The notes under the pieces: model-generated
Databases searched by the model: none
What the model was told of the DNA's origin: nothing
Seen by the model: only the letters and a program-made list of their open reading frames with translations
Source of the DNA: Paracyclopina nana
Taxonomy: Eukaryota > Arthropoda > Copepoda > Cyclopoida > Cyclopettidae
DNA: 64,000 bases
Assembly: GCA_019096065.1 (NCBI GenBank)
Contig: JAGUCH010000008.1
Span: forward strand, 4,345,001-4,409,000
Direction: 5' to 3'
Translations under genes and position numbers: made by a program
In this document: piece after piece, positions 13,092 to 24,487 of the stretch
Layout: every line of letters begins with the position of its first letter
How positions within the stretch are numbered: the first letter of the stretch is position 1

Positions 13092-13595
13092 ATGGGGAGA
13101 AAACCGAGAAAAAGAGCGGTTACCGACGAATCCCATGGAAACTCTAAGAAAAAACCGAAAGTGTCAAAAAAGTGGAGGAGGCACAGACGACCGAGAAGGC
13201 TGAAAAAGCCGAAAACCGCTAAAATTATTCCCAATTTGCCCGATGAAGAAGTCGTTACGGCCAATGACAATGCTGAAAATAGCCTTTCAAATTGCGGCAA
13301 ATGCGACGTTAAGGAACAATTCAGCTACAAAATATTGATTCTCAAATCCGGACTGGATGACAAATGCTCTGATCTGGTCAAAAAGGGCTTATTTTGCTAC
13401 CTGTGCATGAAGGCTTTTACTACAGTCCATGGGCGAAATCAACACATTCTTGATACTCATATTGAGAATGTCTGCCATTTCTGCAAGCTGATCTTCGACA
13501 AGATGAAGGATTGGGTGTGGCACACTTGCCAAAGGCCAACTGCTTCCCAAGGGCTTCCCAACCAGGCTTTGATCATGAGCAACAGCTCTTCTTAG
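13092..13595 (+). CDS. Small zinc-finger protein (C2H2 plus C2HC)
   Basis: An open frame of 167 residues from the ATG at 13092; an upstream in-frame ATG at 13050 would add 14. The N-terminal third is extremely rich in Lys and Arg (KKPKVSKKWRRHRRPRRLKK), like a nuclear-localisation or nucleic-acid-binding tail. The C-terminal half has a C-x2-C-x12-H-x4-H finger starting at CYLC, then a C-x2-C-x12-H-x-C finger starting at CHFC. The expected role is nuclear DNA or RNA binding. Two fingers alone are few for sequence-specific binding, so this may be one exon of a larger gene or a diverged fragment. A splice acceptor near 13055 (TTTGCCAG) is possible. Confidence 0.5.
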   Translation: MGRKPRKRAVTDESHGNSKKKPKVSKKWRRHRRPRRLKKPKTAKIIPNLPDEEVVTANDNAENSLSNCGKCDVKEQFSYKILILKSGLDDKCSDLVKKGLFCYLCMKAFTTVHGRNQHILDTHIENVCHFCKLIFDKMKDWVWHTCQRPTASQGLPNQALIMSNSSS

Positions 13596-16544
13596 AAAAT
13601 GACATCACTGATAAGAGGATTTCAACGAGGTAATTCTCATCCAATCTGGTTGATAGTATGAAAATTAGCTCTGGCTTGATTGTTTTTGAGTAAATGCATC
13701 GTTTGAAATGCAATTATGGGCTGGTATACTTATTAGGCATCCTTGCATCTAATCTAAAACACTCTTTTTTAAAAAGTCAATTTTTTATAATTGCTTTATT
13801 TCGTATGTTGCTCCTAAATTGGAAGAGATCTCCTTCTACGTTAGTGAATTAACCAAAAGACATGAAAGGCATGAATCATTACAAAGACCAGCTTTTGTTG
13901 TGGGCTCTTTTGTTGTTTGGGGGGAGCTAATGTCATTGTCAAGATTAGCTCGTTAAAAGTTTTATGTAAAGCTTGACTGTTATTGATGATATGAGAGACA
14001 TACTCGTCTGGCTGAAGAAGTAATGAACACAGCATATTCTGATATAAGATGGTAAAAAAATTATGCAATCTCAAAAGCCTTCATTTTCCGTAAGATTATT
14101 ATTTGCACACGATAAAATGAGCTTGATGGCAAAATGGAAACTTTTTTACCTTCTTATATCATTGCCATTGAGGGAAGATCTCAAGTTTCTTGGGTTTATA
14201 AATGACGAGGGAGCTCTTTTTCTAATTCCTCATTCGCTACTTAAGGGTAAACTTTTCCAAGGATTTCAAAGAGTGAATGTAAATTGCTTCTTTCTAACCC
14301 ACTAGCAAATTGATGATCCATGCCAATTTTCCAAATTTGGTAAACCAATTCAAAACAGTTTCATTCGCCAAAGTAGAAAGTGAGAAGTTTGTGTTTGTGA
14401 TGTGATTTTTCTTTGCCTTTTATTGATGCCAACTGCAAGTGCGTTTGTTGTTGCCAAGTAACAGGAGCTTTCATTTTTCTTACCTTCCACTCTGCATGGT
14501 TTGAGCAACATACCATAATTCTGCCACTTTATCATGCCTAGTAGAAGAAAACCTTTCATTTGTAAAACAGGGCACGAATAGCTCAAAAAGATTTAGAGCT
14601 CTATTTACATGCTAGGGATTTATCCAATTTGCCTCTCCGCAGAAAATCGGACTGAGCACGTTGTGCATTTGCTTCATTCATCCATTTTCGAATTCCACTT
14701 AGCCCCTTCTTTTGGAGTTCCTCTTTTAAGTTTCATTTTGATAGAGACCCATATTGAAGCACATGAGGGCTTTTAAGGCTGGAGGGAGACATCAAAGTGA
14801 ATTTTTTAAGGATGGTAGTATGTCATTCAGGTAGCTCTGCTGAAACATATGCAAATTATTTCGTGGGCAAAGTAGGAAATGACTTCTACTTATGCTTATC
14901 TCAATCCACCATCGATCATGAAGATGGCATGAGATCGCATAAATAAGCAGAGTTCACGAGGCAATAACTCAATCTCTCCTATGGCCCACTATTACCCAGT
15001 TAATTAACTGCTTCTTCCTAATGTTAGGAAGTCCCCCGCCATCTGATGTAATTATAGTTTTTCCATTATGTGATGCATGAGGTAAGGGAAAAAATCACTC
15101 AAGAAATGGCATTTTTTGCCTTGAAGCTTCTGCATTGCCCCCTGCTGCCACAAATTTATGAGTGTGTGCCGAAAAGTGACAAAGCAAATTATACACAACT
15201 GAATAGGCTATAAAAAACGTTGTGCCTTAAGACAAGTGAGCAAATTAAAAGTACTACGCAAAGTATACTATGCATATCATCATGTCTCCTTGTGAACGCT
15301 ATTATAAAAGGTATCATGAGAAATACCATGCCATGGAAATTGATTGTTGTGCACACCACATGGAGGTGGGCTATTTTCTGCTACGTTCATCATAATTACT
15401 TCATTACGCAGCGTGATTGAGCTGTGTGCGATGCATTGAGAAAAGATGAATCGGCGTTTGAAGGATCATCATTCAAGTCACTTGGGCTGATAATAAAAGC
15501 TGAAAGTGGCGGTGGAACTCTATTAATAATTAATTACTTTAATGAGCAGTGTCCTCAATTTCGCTTCCTTGACTGCTGCATTATTGTAGTATCTTTCCAC
15601 TTATTTGAATTTGTGGAGAATTTCAATTCTAGAAAACTCAATAATCATAAATGGAGCATAGATGTGAGTGGATAGTTGTTATGACAAGCGCTACATATGC
15701 ATGAATCGTTATACTGTTTGATGGATGTTTCTACTACACTACAAAGTCATCACATTTAATGTAACTTTGTGCAGTACAAAAAAATCATGCATTTTTTAAT
15801 GCCCATCCAATTTTGGCCCAAATTCTACTCAATCATTCGTCTCATTAAACTCAGTCCCGAAAAACGCTACAGGGTGCCCAGATTGGAGACGACTGAAATT
15901 GCCATAATTTCTTCCGGGTTGCCACCACTCACTGCGCGTAGCTTTTATAATGCTGTGCACTACTTCTTATTTGGTCTTGCAACGAAAAAATTGGGATGTA
16001 CACAAAGGCGTCTTTAATCATCTCGAGTCATAGGTTTTTTTTTACAGATATGTGCAATATTTTAGACAATAAGGAATTCTTCTTGTGTGTATTGTTGCGG
16101 TCACTAGTTTTTTCTAAAACCTTTTTGGCAATGCTTGATCATACGCTATTATAATAATTGTGGCTTTTCTAAATGACGCACGCGCGTCGTTCAGCTCCCG
16201 TTAAAAGCTGACCAAAAATGAATGTTCTAATTTGTCTTCGTCGCTTTTCATTCAAAAAAAGCGACCATGCTTTTTTTAACGGACAAAAGGTGACTGTCAA
16301 TATCATCGATATCATAATGCTCCTAATTTTGTCATGGTCTATTCAAGAGTAGTAGCATATGGCCGATAGGCTTCCTGCTAATCAATTTTTATTGTACACC
16401 TGAAAATGACACGTCACGACGCATCTGACACAAGAGAACAAAAGATAGTTGTACATAATGGCAGGACCGAAAAACTTTCCAGAATTGCAGTCTAGACTAT
16501 CTACCATTAATTTCAAGTGTGGCGGTGGTGGACAAAATTATACC
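13596..16544. other. Intergenic region
   Basis: Nearly 3 kb of AT-rich sequence with only short, unsupported open frames. No RNA gene or repeat is evident by eye. Confidence 0.45.
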
Positions 16545-16547
16545 TTA

Positions 16548-16692
16548 GGCTCATTATCTTCCGCGTCTTTGATCGTGGCCTGCTTACGGTTGTTATCGCT
16601 TCTTATTTACTGACATCGCAACCTCGTCAGTAAATAAGAACGAATAACAACCGCAACCATGCTACGATCAAAGACGCGGAAGATAATGAGCC
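16548..16692. mobile_element. Second PIF/Harbinger-like hairpin MITE
   Basis: A 145-bp palindrome whose arms start GGCTCATTATCTTCCGCG and pair with only a few mismatches, leaving a short loop near 16615-16628. TTA flanks both ends (16545-16547 and 16693-16695), a 3-bp TWA duplication. The arm sequence is unrelated to the hairpin at 10538, so this is a different family. No coding capacity. Confidence 0.7.
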
Positions 16693-16695
16693 TTA

Positions 16696-18284
16696 ATCAC
16701 CATTTTGGCGGTGCACACTACCATTTTTTGTAGAATTTTTTAGCCGCAATTTCTGGTGATTTATGCCCCTCTTGGGCATGCTGATGATGTTGATGATCTT
16801 AGTGGCCATAACGGTTTAGTATTTAACTTATGGCACTTCCACCAAACGTGAGCACACCATTTTGCCTTAAAATTCATTTTCAGGAAATATAAATCATTCG
16901 GCCTGTCAATATGCCACTACCAGTAATACACATGCAATTTATTAATTGCGATCTAAATAGCTTCAAAAATAACAAGTCATCTTGCCTATGAACATAAAGC
17001 AAAGGTACGAACTCCGAGGGCAGAAAATTGCCCTTTTTTCCAGATTCGCAACCAGATCGTTGTCATGCATTGCCGTTTATGAAGCTTTTGGCACTCAAAA
17101 TCGTGATAACGTAGACATGCCTGAAACTCGATCAAAAGACCCCCAACTGAGATGATGACTTCACGAAGAAGAAGTCAAATAATTCCGGATGCTGCTTGAA
17201 AATAAGATATTGTAGCACAATTGACCGAGCTATTATCAAATACGCTTCAATTAAAAATCTCAATTTCCTGGATTCCTAAAAATACTAGTAAATTACGATG
17301 CACATTTCCAAATGCTAATTTCGACTCAGTCACGATTTTTTTGGGTGCAGAGAAATAGCTCATTTTGGAAATTGGACCACCTCCTCGTTTGTTTGATTTT
17401 ACGAGCTCTTGATTCCTCCATAAAAACTTGTTACATAACTTTTAATTGGGTGCATCAAAAGTAAATTGGATTTTAGCTTTTTTCAAAAAATATTCATGGT
17501 GCACAATTCAATCAGCAAACATCATAGGCTGATAAAAAAATCAGTATGCAATGCATGATGCCGATTGCAAAGATGGGGTATTTTATTCTCAAAGCGTTTG
17601 CAGTCAAGAAGCGCGAAATTGGAACCGACAATGGAGTGATGAATGAGTAAGCTAAAGAGTTGAGCAGCAGCCGCAAAAAATGAAAGACTTGCTTGGCAGC
17701 GGAGAATGTGTAATTCTACACTGATCTCATTGCACCAGGAAATGAGAGCTTACATCAATTGATAAAATCTAGAATCAAAACCCACGCCCACTAGAGTGTG
17801 TGTATAGCTTCCAGCAAAATCGACATTAAACGAAGTAGTATCTTTCTGCTTTGATTAACGAAAAAAGAGGGAATAATTGCTGGCTTTTATGGTGCTTTGT
17901 CTTCAATTTACTTTCTTTCTTCTCGCCATAATTAGGAACAAAAGTCACACCAAAGCTTGTCAATTAATTGGGCCTATCTCAGCATCTAAGAGGCATAAAT
18001 AGATGGCTAATTAGGACACAAAAGACTTTGTCAAGACCTGCCTATAAGTAGGAGCTTTTATGACACATTTTGATTTTTTGCTGCCCAAGTCGTGATCTGA
18101 CCTCACCTAGTTGGGCGTTGAGGGTTGGGCAGTGGAGAGGTCAACAAACTTTGCACGCACGAGTTCTACGCAGGTTCCGTCAGTCTCGTGAATTTGACGC
18201 AACGGCGTCACTGACGCAACAGTTTTAGCGCAACATTTCTTGACCCTGAAGCGCTGCTTTGACGGGCGCGACGAGCGTTGCCCG
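16696..18284. other. Intergenic region upstream of the secreted-protein gene
   Basis: No gene seen. The last few hundred bases are presumably promoter-proximal sequence for the gene at 18369. Confidence 0.4.
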
Positions 18285-18292
18285 TATAAAAA
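18285..18292 (+). promoter_or_regulatory. TATA box of the secreted-protein gene
   Basis: TATAAAAA lies 84 bp upstream of the start codon in a locally GC-richer stretch. With about 30 bp to the transcription start this leaves a short 5' leader. A clear TATA box fits a strongly or tissue-specifically expressed gene. Confidence 0.6.
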
Positions 18293-18368
18293 TGGCTGTT
18301 GCAGACCGTTTCCGACCATTGGATCTGCTGAGTCCAACTTGAAAACATCTGAGTATCTCTAAGTCACA

Positions 18369-19512
18369 ATGAAGGTAAGTTCCCGATTAATTTCCGGGAC
18401 TTTGCGGTTATTTCAAGTTATGCATCAGCTGACTTAAGACACATCAGCTGACTTAAGACAAATCAGCTGACTCAAGACACATCAGCTGACTCAAGACACA
18501 TCAGCTGACCTAAGACACATCAGCTGACCTAAGACAAATCAGCTGACATAAGACACATCAGCTGACTTAAGACACATCAGCTGACCTAAGAAACATCAGC
18601 TGGTTTAAGACACTTCAGCTGACTGAAGACACATCAGCTGACCTAAGAAACATCAGCTGACTGAAGACACATCAGCTGACTGAAGACACATCAGCTGACA
18701 CAAATAACAACTACTCTCTATTGCTTCTACGGTATTTTAAAAAGCCCCCTCTCGTGTAGGCCTTCATTTTGGCTCTCCTCCCCATGGTGGCTCTCGCCTC
18801 CCACCCCGCCCCCTATGGTGGCTATGAGCCAGCATGGAAATGCAGGGATACCAACACAAGCGTGTACGCCGAGGTGTGCGTCCCCGCCTTCGCTGACCAG
18901 ACCACTCCCGTGGTTTTGGCCGTGAAGAACGTGGTTGACAACGACTACTGCTACAACCAGATCAGAACCGTGTGCGAGGAAACCACCAGGACCGAAGCCC
19001 GCGAGATCTGTACCTACAACTACGTCAAGAAGGAGGAGGTGCATACGGCCATCACCACCCAGGTACAATTCATAACCCAATGGATTTAATTGCTTATTTT
19101 AATCAAATTATGCCAGGTGACTTATGAGACCAAAACTGAGACCATGAGGGTGACCAGCTGCAAGCCTTCAGGCTATGGTGACCACTATGGAGGTGGAGAG
19201 CACCAATACTGCCGTGAGGAGTACCAGACCCAATCCTACAAGATCCCTCTTGTCACCGTGCCCTTGGAAGTCTCCGTCACCGTCTCCGCCCCTGAGCCCG
19301 TCCAGAACTGCGTGACCAAGGACATTGTCATCACCGAGGTTGTCTGCCAAGACATCGTGGAGGAGAAGTGCTTCAATGTGGCCAAGTTCGAGGATGGTAC
19401 CAACACCGTTGACAAGACCGAGACTGTTTTGGGAGAGCCCAACTGCAACGCTGTCACCCTCACCCTGCCCACCGAGGCTTGCTCCAAGGACCATGCCTAT
19501 GGACACCATTAA
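18369..19512 (+). CDS. Secreted 12-cysteine protein, function unknown
   Basis: Three exons join in phase: 18369-18374 (only Met-Lys), 18760-19062 and 19117-19512, giving 234 residues. Joining the tiny first exon to exon 2 creates a typical signal peptide, MKAFILALLPMVALAS. The mature part has 12 cysteines, many Thr and Val, and repeated TETxxxxVTxCxxxxY-type strands, suggesting an extracellular, disulphide-bonded beta-rich protein. Histidine and glycine occur at both mature ends (HPAPYGGYEP and YGHH). Codons are strongly biased to C or G in the third position, unlike neighbouring genes, which suggests high expression. I recognise no named domain. A cuticular, egg-coat or haemolymph protein would fit, but this is inference. 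The first intron holds the 19-bp repeat array. Confidence 0.85.
18423..18707. repeat. 19-bp minisatellite of 15 units with CAGCTG cores
   Basis: Fifteen consecutive 19-bp units of the form ACATCAGCTGACYTAAGAC lie in intron 1 of the secreted-protein gene. Each unit keeps the palindrome CAGCTG, an E-box core. Variation is concentrated in the YTAAGA part. The array starts about 50 bp after the donor site and ends about 50 bp before the acceptor. Confidence 0.9.
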
Positions 19513-19615
19513 GATAGATGCTCACTCTATTCCAGCAGAGCTGTGATCTTATTTGAAACGACCCTATTTATTGACTCATTGTTATGCAATTCGCTTTATT
19601 TGTCACATGTTAGGC

Positions 19616-19621
19616 ATTAAA
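19616..19621 (+). promoter_or_regulatory. Polyadenylation signal (ATTAAA)
   Basis: The common variant hexamer ATTAAA lies about 100 bp after the stop codon of the secreted-protein gene. Confidence 0.45.
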
Positions 19622-19724
19622 ATACAACGCTATTACTACAAGATACCTACTAGCCTTGTAACAGATTTCACCTTGATTTACCAAGCCTTAATAATGATGA
19701 GAAAATGGTCCTTTAAATAACAGC

Positions 19725-19796
19725 GGCTCAATGGTCTAGGGGTATGATTCCTGCTTTGGGTGCAGGAGGTCCCGGGTTCAAATCCCGGTTGAGCCC
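19725..19796 (+). tRNA. tRNA-Pro (anticodon TGG)
   Basis: A complete cloverleaf can be drawn. The acceptor GGCTCAA pairs perfectly with TTGAGCC and is followed by discriminator C. The anticodon stem is CCTGC/GCAGG with loop TTTGGGT, giving anticodon TGG at 19757-19759. The T arm is CCGGG/CCCGG with loop TTCAAAT. No intron is present. A run of five T at 19801-19805 serves as the Pol III terminator. Confidence 0.97.
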
Positions 19797-19800
19797 TTCG

Positions 19801-19805
19801 TTTTT
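19801..19805 (+). terminator. Pol III terminator of tRNA-Pro
   Basis: TTTTT begins four bases after the discriminator base of the tRNA gene. Confidence 0.8.
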
Positions 19806-20226
19806 GCCATTATTCTGCATATTTTTAGTGCTTCATTGAGAATTCGACCTACTTTTGTTTCGCTTTGAATTTTTCATTTTGGCATCTCATTGAAATATTG
19901 ACCTATTGATTTCTATTTTTATTAGTGCCCAAAATGGCCGCCAGGGGCGCTTCTTGTCTTTTCTCAGCTTTGTAGGAGGAGCATAAGAACTGAGACAGAG
20001 ACTTTGACCCGAACGCCCTCTATTTTCTCAGACGAGAAGCTTTAGCAATCTGGAACCTCAAAAACATTCTTTGAACAAAAATATTATGTAGCTTGCATCA
20101 TTTCAAACATAAACTTGATGCAAATGCAAAATTAAGCGTTTATCATTCAAAAAGAGTAACAACATGGGACAAAGAAGTCTTGTCATACTCTCGCTTTAGA
20201 GCTTGCTGATGCAAATTCGAGTTCCT

Positions 20227-20466
20227 AGAAATCCACTCCATTGGGCCAACATAGTCAAACAAAAAAAGGGGTCAGACTTTGCTTTCCTCGTTGTACTTTA
20301 TTGATGCAAGCTTATTATTGAATTTTGTCGAGTCTTGGAAGTGCAATTGTACTAGAGTGACCTTAGTTTTCAACAAAAATACTGCGTAGCAAAGTTGGCC
20401 AACCTCCCAAGAAAGCAAAGTGAGTTAAAATTTAGCTTTTTTGCCTGACCCTGTCAGTGGATTTCT
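20227..20466. repeat. Decayed inverted-repeat element (weak)
   Basis: AGAAATCCACT at 20227 is matched by its reverse complement ending at 20466. Inner blocks (GGGTCAG and ACTTTGCTTTC) also recur inverted. The arms are interrupted by mismatches and unequal spacing. No flanking duplication is evident. It may be an old foldback transposon. Confidence 0.35.
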
Positions 20467-20771
20467 GAAGAAGTCATCTTCTACGCACCTGTACACGCAT
20501 AAAAGTAGCATCTCACTCTTTCACGCGCACATGTGACTTGTCATCGTGGGGCATCCACATAAAGCGAGACCTAACAGAAAATGACCTTAAAAAATTCAAA
20601 ATTAGAAAGCAGCCGTGGACATGACCGTTTTGCTGAATAAAGTACATTTTGGAGACACATTATGCGCGTTTACTACGGTCTAACTGGAAATTGGCGGATT
20701 TTGACCACGCACCCGGGCCACAAAAGCAACTCTGATGCTGCCTAATCGTGTGAGTAGCGGGTGCCAAAAAA

Positions 20772-21595
20772 GTGAAATATTTCAGCGATTGTGACAGCGG
20801 GAAAGCCGCGCGCTACAAATGGACAGATGCTCTTAGTTCTAGCTCGTCTTCGAGTGCCGAAAGTTGCCAAGATTCGGGGTGCAGTGCGCGACTGGGACAC
20901 CATAAGGAAATCGAACAAAGTGAACGACTCTCGATCCAGCTGGCCAAAATGGCTGGCCAGGTACCGTTGAGCGAGGCCTGCTTGGCCATGTTTGCCATGC
21001 TGATCGTCCTCATATTCGTCCTCATCTACTACTGCGCCATGCCGGTGTACCACGGGCTGAAGCGGCGAAAAGAGCAGCAGCGGGACTCCTCATGGGAGCG
21101 GGATCCAAGGTGGAATGGGGACAAGTTCAGGTTCACGCCAAAGCTGCCCGAGGAAATGCTGAACGATAAGAAATACAGCAGATTGGCGGCCTGCAGCAGG
21201 AGCTCCAGGTAATCCGTGAAGGCGTTGCGTTATGCCTTTTTTTAATGTGCGGTTTACTTTTTAGCGTGCGATCCACCGTGGATAATCAGGGCCAGATGAG
21301 CATTGGAGAGCTCAATGCTGATGCCCGCATGTCCGGAAAGCCCCCGCAATATTCGGACTTGTACGAGTCCCCCAATTCGAGTTTGGCCTCCACGCCGCCT
21401 CAGTACGCGTCCAAAACGCCCAGCGTGGAAATCACCTCGAGCAACGAGACCGTGGATCAGCCAAAGCCAAATGTGCGGATCATCAAGCCAAAGAAGACCA
21501 AGAAGTCGCCAGTTGATCCTCCAACCGCGGAAGAAATTCACGAAGCTGCCGCCAAAAAAGCTGCGGAAGCGGAAACTAGGGAAGAATCGGCGTGA
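20772..21595 (+). CDS. Single-pass membrane protein with two PPxY motifs
   Basis: Two exons, 20772-21208 and 21265-21595, join in phase 2 for 255 residues. The N-terminal part is polar with a Ser run. One hydrophobic helix (about residues 68-92, ending LIVLIFVLIYYCAM) is followed by basic KRRKEQQR, predicting a cytoplasmic C-terminus. The tail carries PPQYSDLY and PPQYAS, two PPxY motifs that bind WW domains such as those of NEDD4-family ubiquitin ligases. It ends in a Lys/Ala/Glu-rich segment. Layout resembles trafficking adaptors such as Commissureless or WBP1/VOPP1, but I see no family-specific sequence. An alternative start at 20949 (MAGQVPL) would place the TM helix near the N-terminus. 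Confidence 0.75.
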
Positions 21596-24009
21596 AATTA
21601 GCGCCATTTTGGTGCAAAGCCTGTACTATTTGTCAAAAAAGAATATATGTAAGCGTATAATTGAGCCAATTTTAATTATTGGAGATCCTAAAAGTGGAAA
21701 AGGGATCCTCTTATAGTCAAGTGATTTTCTTCTTAGATTAAAAAAAAGAGGAAGTCGTTAAAATTACGCATGCAAGTGGCACATCTTCTTGCATCATAAA
21801 TGGCTCTTTTTCATTAAAGGTGCATGCGGATGCTGCATGCGTAGAGATGCGCCTTTTTTTATTACTGAGTGGCTTCCTATCGATCGCGTGCTCGCAAAGG
21901 GAGACGTTAGAGGAGATTTCTCCAGCCAATGTGGCTCCTTCTCGTTTGGCGTAGGGCGCCTCCTCTGTTTTGGCAGCAACATAACATTGCTGATCACAGC
22001 TACTGTGCAACCATTGCAACGGGTTCCATTGGCCACAAAATACCGTTCCAAGCAATAAGATGACATTATGATGTAGAAATTCACACTCTGCACGCTTGCG
22101 TCATCCTTTGCCGATCCAAGGTAAGACCATTTTTGCCAGTTGTTTGCTTTTCTCGAAAAAAACGAGAAATATTTCAATCTTGATTGGCCCCTTTTTTTAA
22201 TCGCGAAACTTGTGAAAGTGTCAGGTGCACAACACCGAGTCAATCAATGGCATGGGAGATGGCTGAATTTACCCAATTAGCGGGGGAACCCACTTATTTA
22301 ACTGGATATTTCCTCATTAACTTGATGAACTTGATAATAAGGGCTGACATATAACGTTTAGCTTGCATCCAAATCTGTTTTGCTGTACATATAATTCATA
22401 CAATTAATTACATTAATTTTTTTCATCCTCACCAAAACTAGAATTGACATTATAGATAACTTCTAGAGGCACTTTTTTGCTCGTGAAAGCCGCAACTTTT
22501 GTTAGGGATATCTGAAAACCTCTCGTGGAACTATTGAGAAAAGTTTTAATTAACATGACAACGGAGAGCAGTCTACCTTAAAAACGTCTTTGCGTCATAT
22601 CTCTAATCTCACTAGATGTAATGAAACTTTATTTTGGTGAAACTAGCTCACTTTCCGAATTGACTTCCGTCTCATTCACAACCATTTGAGCCATTTATGC
22701 TACTACGCAGCGCAGAGATTGAGGAGCAGATTGAAGTTATTGCTATAAACTCTCTAAATATACAAGTTTAATTTCCGGTATGAAATCAGCAGATCACAAA
22801 TAGATACTTATGAGATGCTAGTGTATTCTGTAAGCCCCTTTTTATATATATTTTTTTTACTTTTTTTCTGCTGAAACTCAACTAATTATGAAATTGCCTT
22901 GCGCAATTAATTTTTGCCATGAAATCTTTTTTTCGTGTTTCCTAATTTCAAGTGGTCGAATTTTTTAATAAGCTTTTTGCGTGGCTTTTCCGCAATTACA
23001 CAATACATCATCAAAGTAAAGCTACCCTCCAAATGCTTCGTCTGGATGTTTCTCGTGGCGCTGCTGCTTTGATTGTGGAAGTTCAAATAATTTCAGCAAA
23101 ATGGCGTTATCAAAGCAAGTCGCTTACCCATTTGTGCTGCATAGTGAGAAGCCCTTTCTAGCTTTCAGACTCAGCCAAAGAACAAATAGGGGCACAATCC
23201 AGCTTACTTACCTGTGATACGGCTAAAATACAGGCTAGATAAATTATCAATACATAGGAAAAAGCCTGTTTTTAAAAGGCTTATGCTTGAGCAGCTTGCC
23301 TACAAAATAAGCTCTTTAAAAAGGGAAGTTTTTTCTCTTATGCTCGACTTCCTTCGAAGCCTTTTATTAGCATCGTGAAAAGCATAATTTTGAAATTAAG
23401 GCAGCATTCCTTGTAAGGCAATTGAGCCTCGTAAATTATCCAACGTTTTTCATGATGACAGCCATCATAAGGACATTAATACTATACTTCAACTACTGCG
23501 CATAACGAGTTAGCCTATGCTACGTACTTGGATGTTTCAGCTGGAAATCAATTATGTTCTTAGTTATGCTGAATCAGTTATATTCAACGGACCCTTGATA
23601 TGGAAGATAATGCATTGTACTTATTATGGTACGCTTCATGCCCTGAATGAATTACGATTTTCTGCTTCGAATTTCTCTAGAACAGGTGAGAGCACAAATC
23701 TATCCACAACGGAATGTTAGAAAATACCATAGTAGCTTGTTCTTTTCTGTATTCAAATTCTGAACATCATGGCTGGGTAAGAGGCTTTAAAAAAGAGAAA
23801 GCTCATCATTTATCCATCTTGCTCTGTTGAATTTGGTTCCCTCAAGTCTTGCTCATCGAGACCTTGCGTAACGTACTACATATCAGACCCATCCCCATCT
23901 GATATATCACTACCTTATAGGTAACGAAATGCAATAAGTCAATAATCCATGCATGGGTTGATGTAACCGAACGAACTCATTCCAATTGTGAGCTCAATTC
24001 AATATGAAG
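21596..24009. other. Intergenic region left of the nested transposons
   Basis: About 2.4 kb of AT-rich sequence without a supported gene. Overlapping frames on both strands around 21738-22243 are short and unrecognised. Confidence 0.4.
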
Positions 24010-24011
24010 CT

Positions 24012-24027
24012 CCCAGCGAACCCTTTT
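24012..24027 (+). repeat. Left terminal inverted repeat, copy A
   Basis: CCCAGCGAACCCTTTT. It is identical to the left end of copy B and inverted at both right ends. The next several hundred bases hold scattered ATCAAATTT, CAAATTTG and AAACTTGA words, candidate transposase-binding subterminal repeats. Confidence 0.9.
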
Positions 24028-24487
24028 CGAGGAAAGTGCGAGTTATCAAATTTCGTGTTTTATCGCAGTTATTGGCTTTTTATCAAATTTTTCCTCAAAA
24101 TTCGTTCGTAACAACTTTCAAATTGGATTTAAATCAACTTTGACCAAACAAATTTTACTCCATGAAAAGAAATTTAATAAAAATTCGTTTGAAATGACTT
24201 CTTTCAAACTTGATGACTGGAAATTTTCTCTCACATTATTTTTTTCAAATTTGAATAAACTTGTTTCTTCAAACTTAATTTTAAGTTGATACCTTTTACA
24301 AACTTGATAAAAATCTAAGACTTATAATTTTTTAAAAAAGATTTTAAAACATACATGCAATTTTATTTAATCTCCCGCATTCCTTTTATTTTGTTCCGCC
24401 GTCACTAAATTGAAATTACTTTCCAAAAAAATGTTGTGGTGATTTTATCAAGTGTTTTTTTGACTCGTTTAGAATTTTATTCACATT

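Noticed and set aside
18423-18707. CRISPR-like array
   Set aside because: Units are a contiguous 19-bp tandem repeat without spacers, inside an intron of a eukaryotic gene.
19168-19509. Minus-strand frames over the secreted-protein gene
   Set aside because: They arise from the strong third-position GC bias of the real exon on the plus strand.
21738-22243. Overlapping frames on both strands
   Set aside because: No domain, no splice partner and strong overlap between strands; probably chance.
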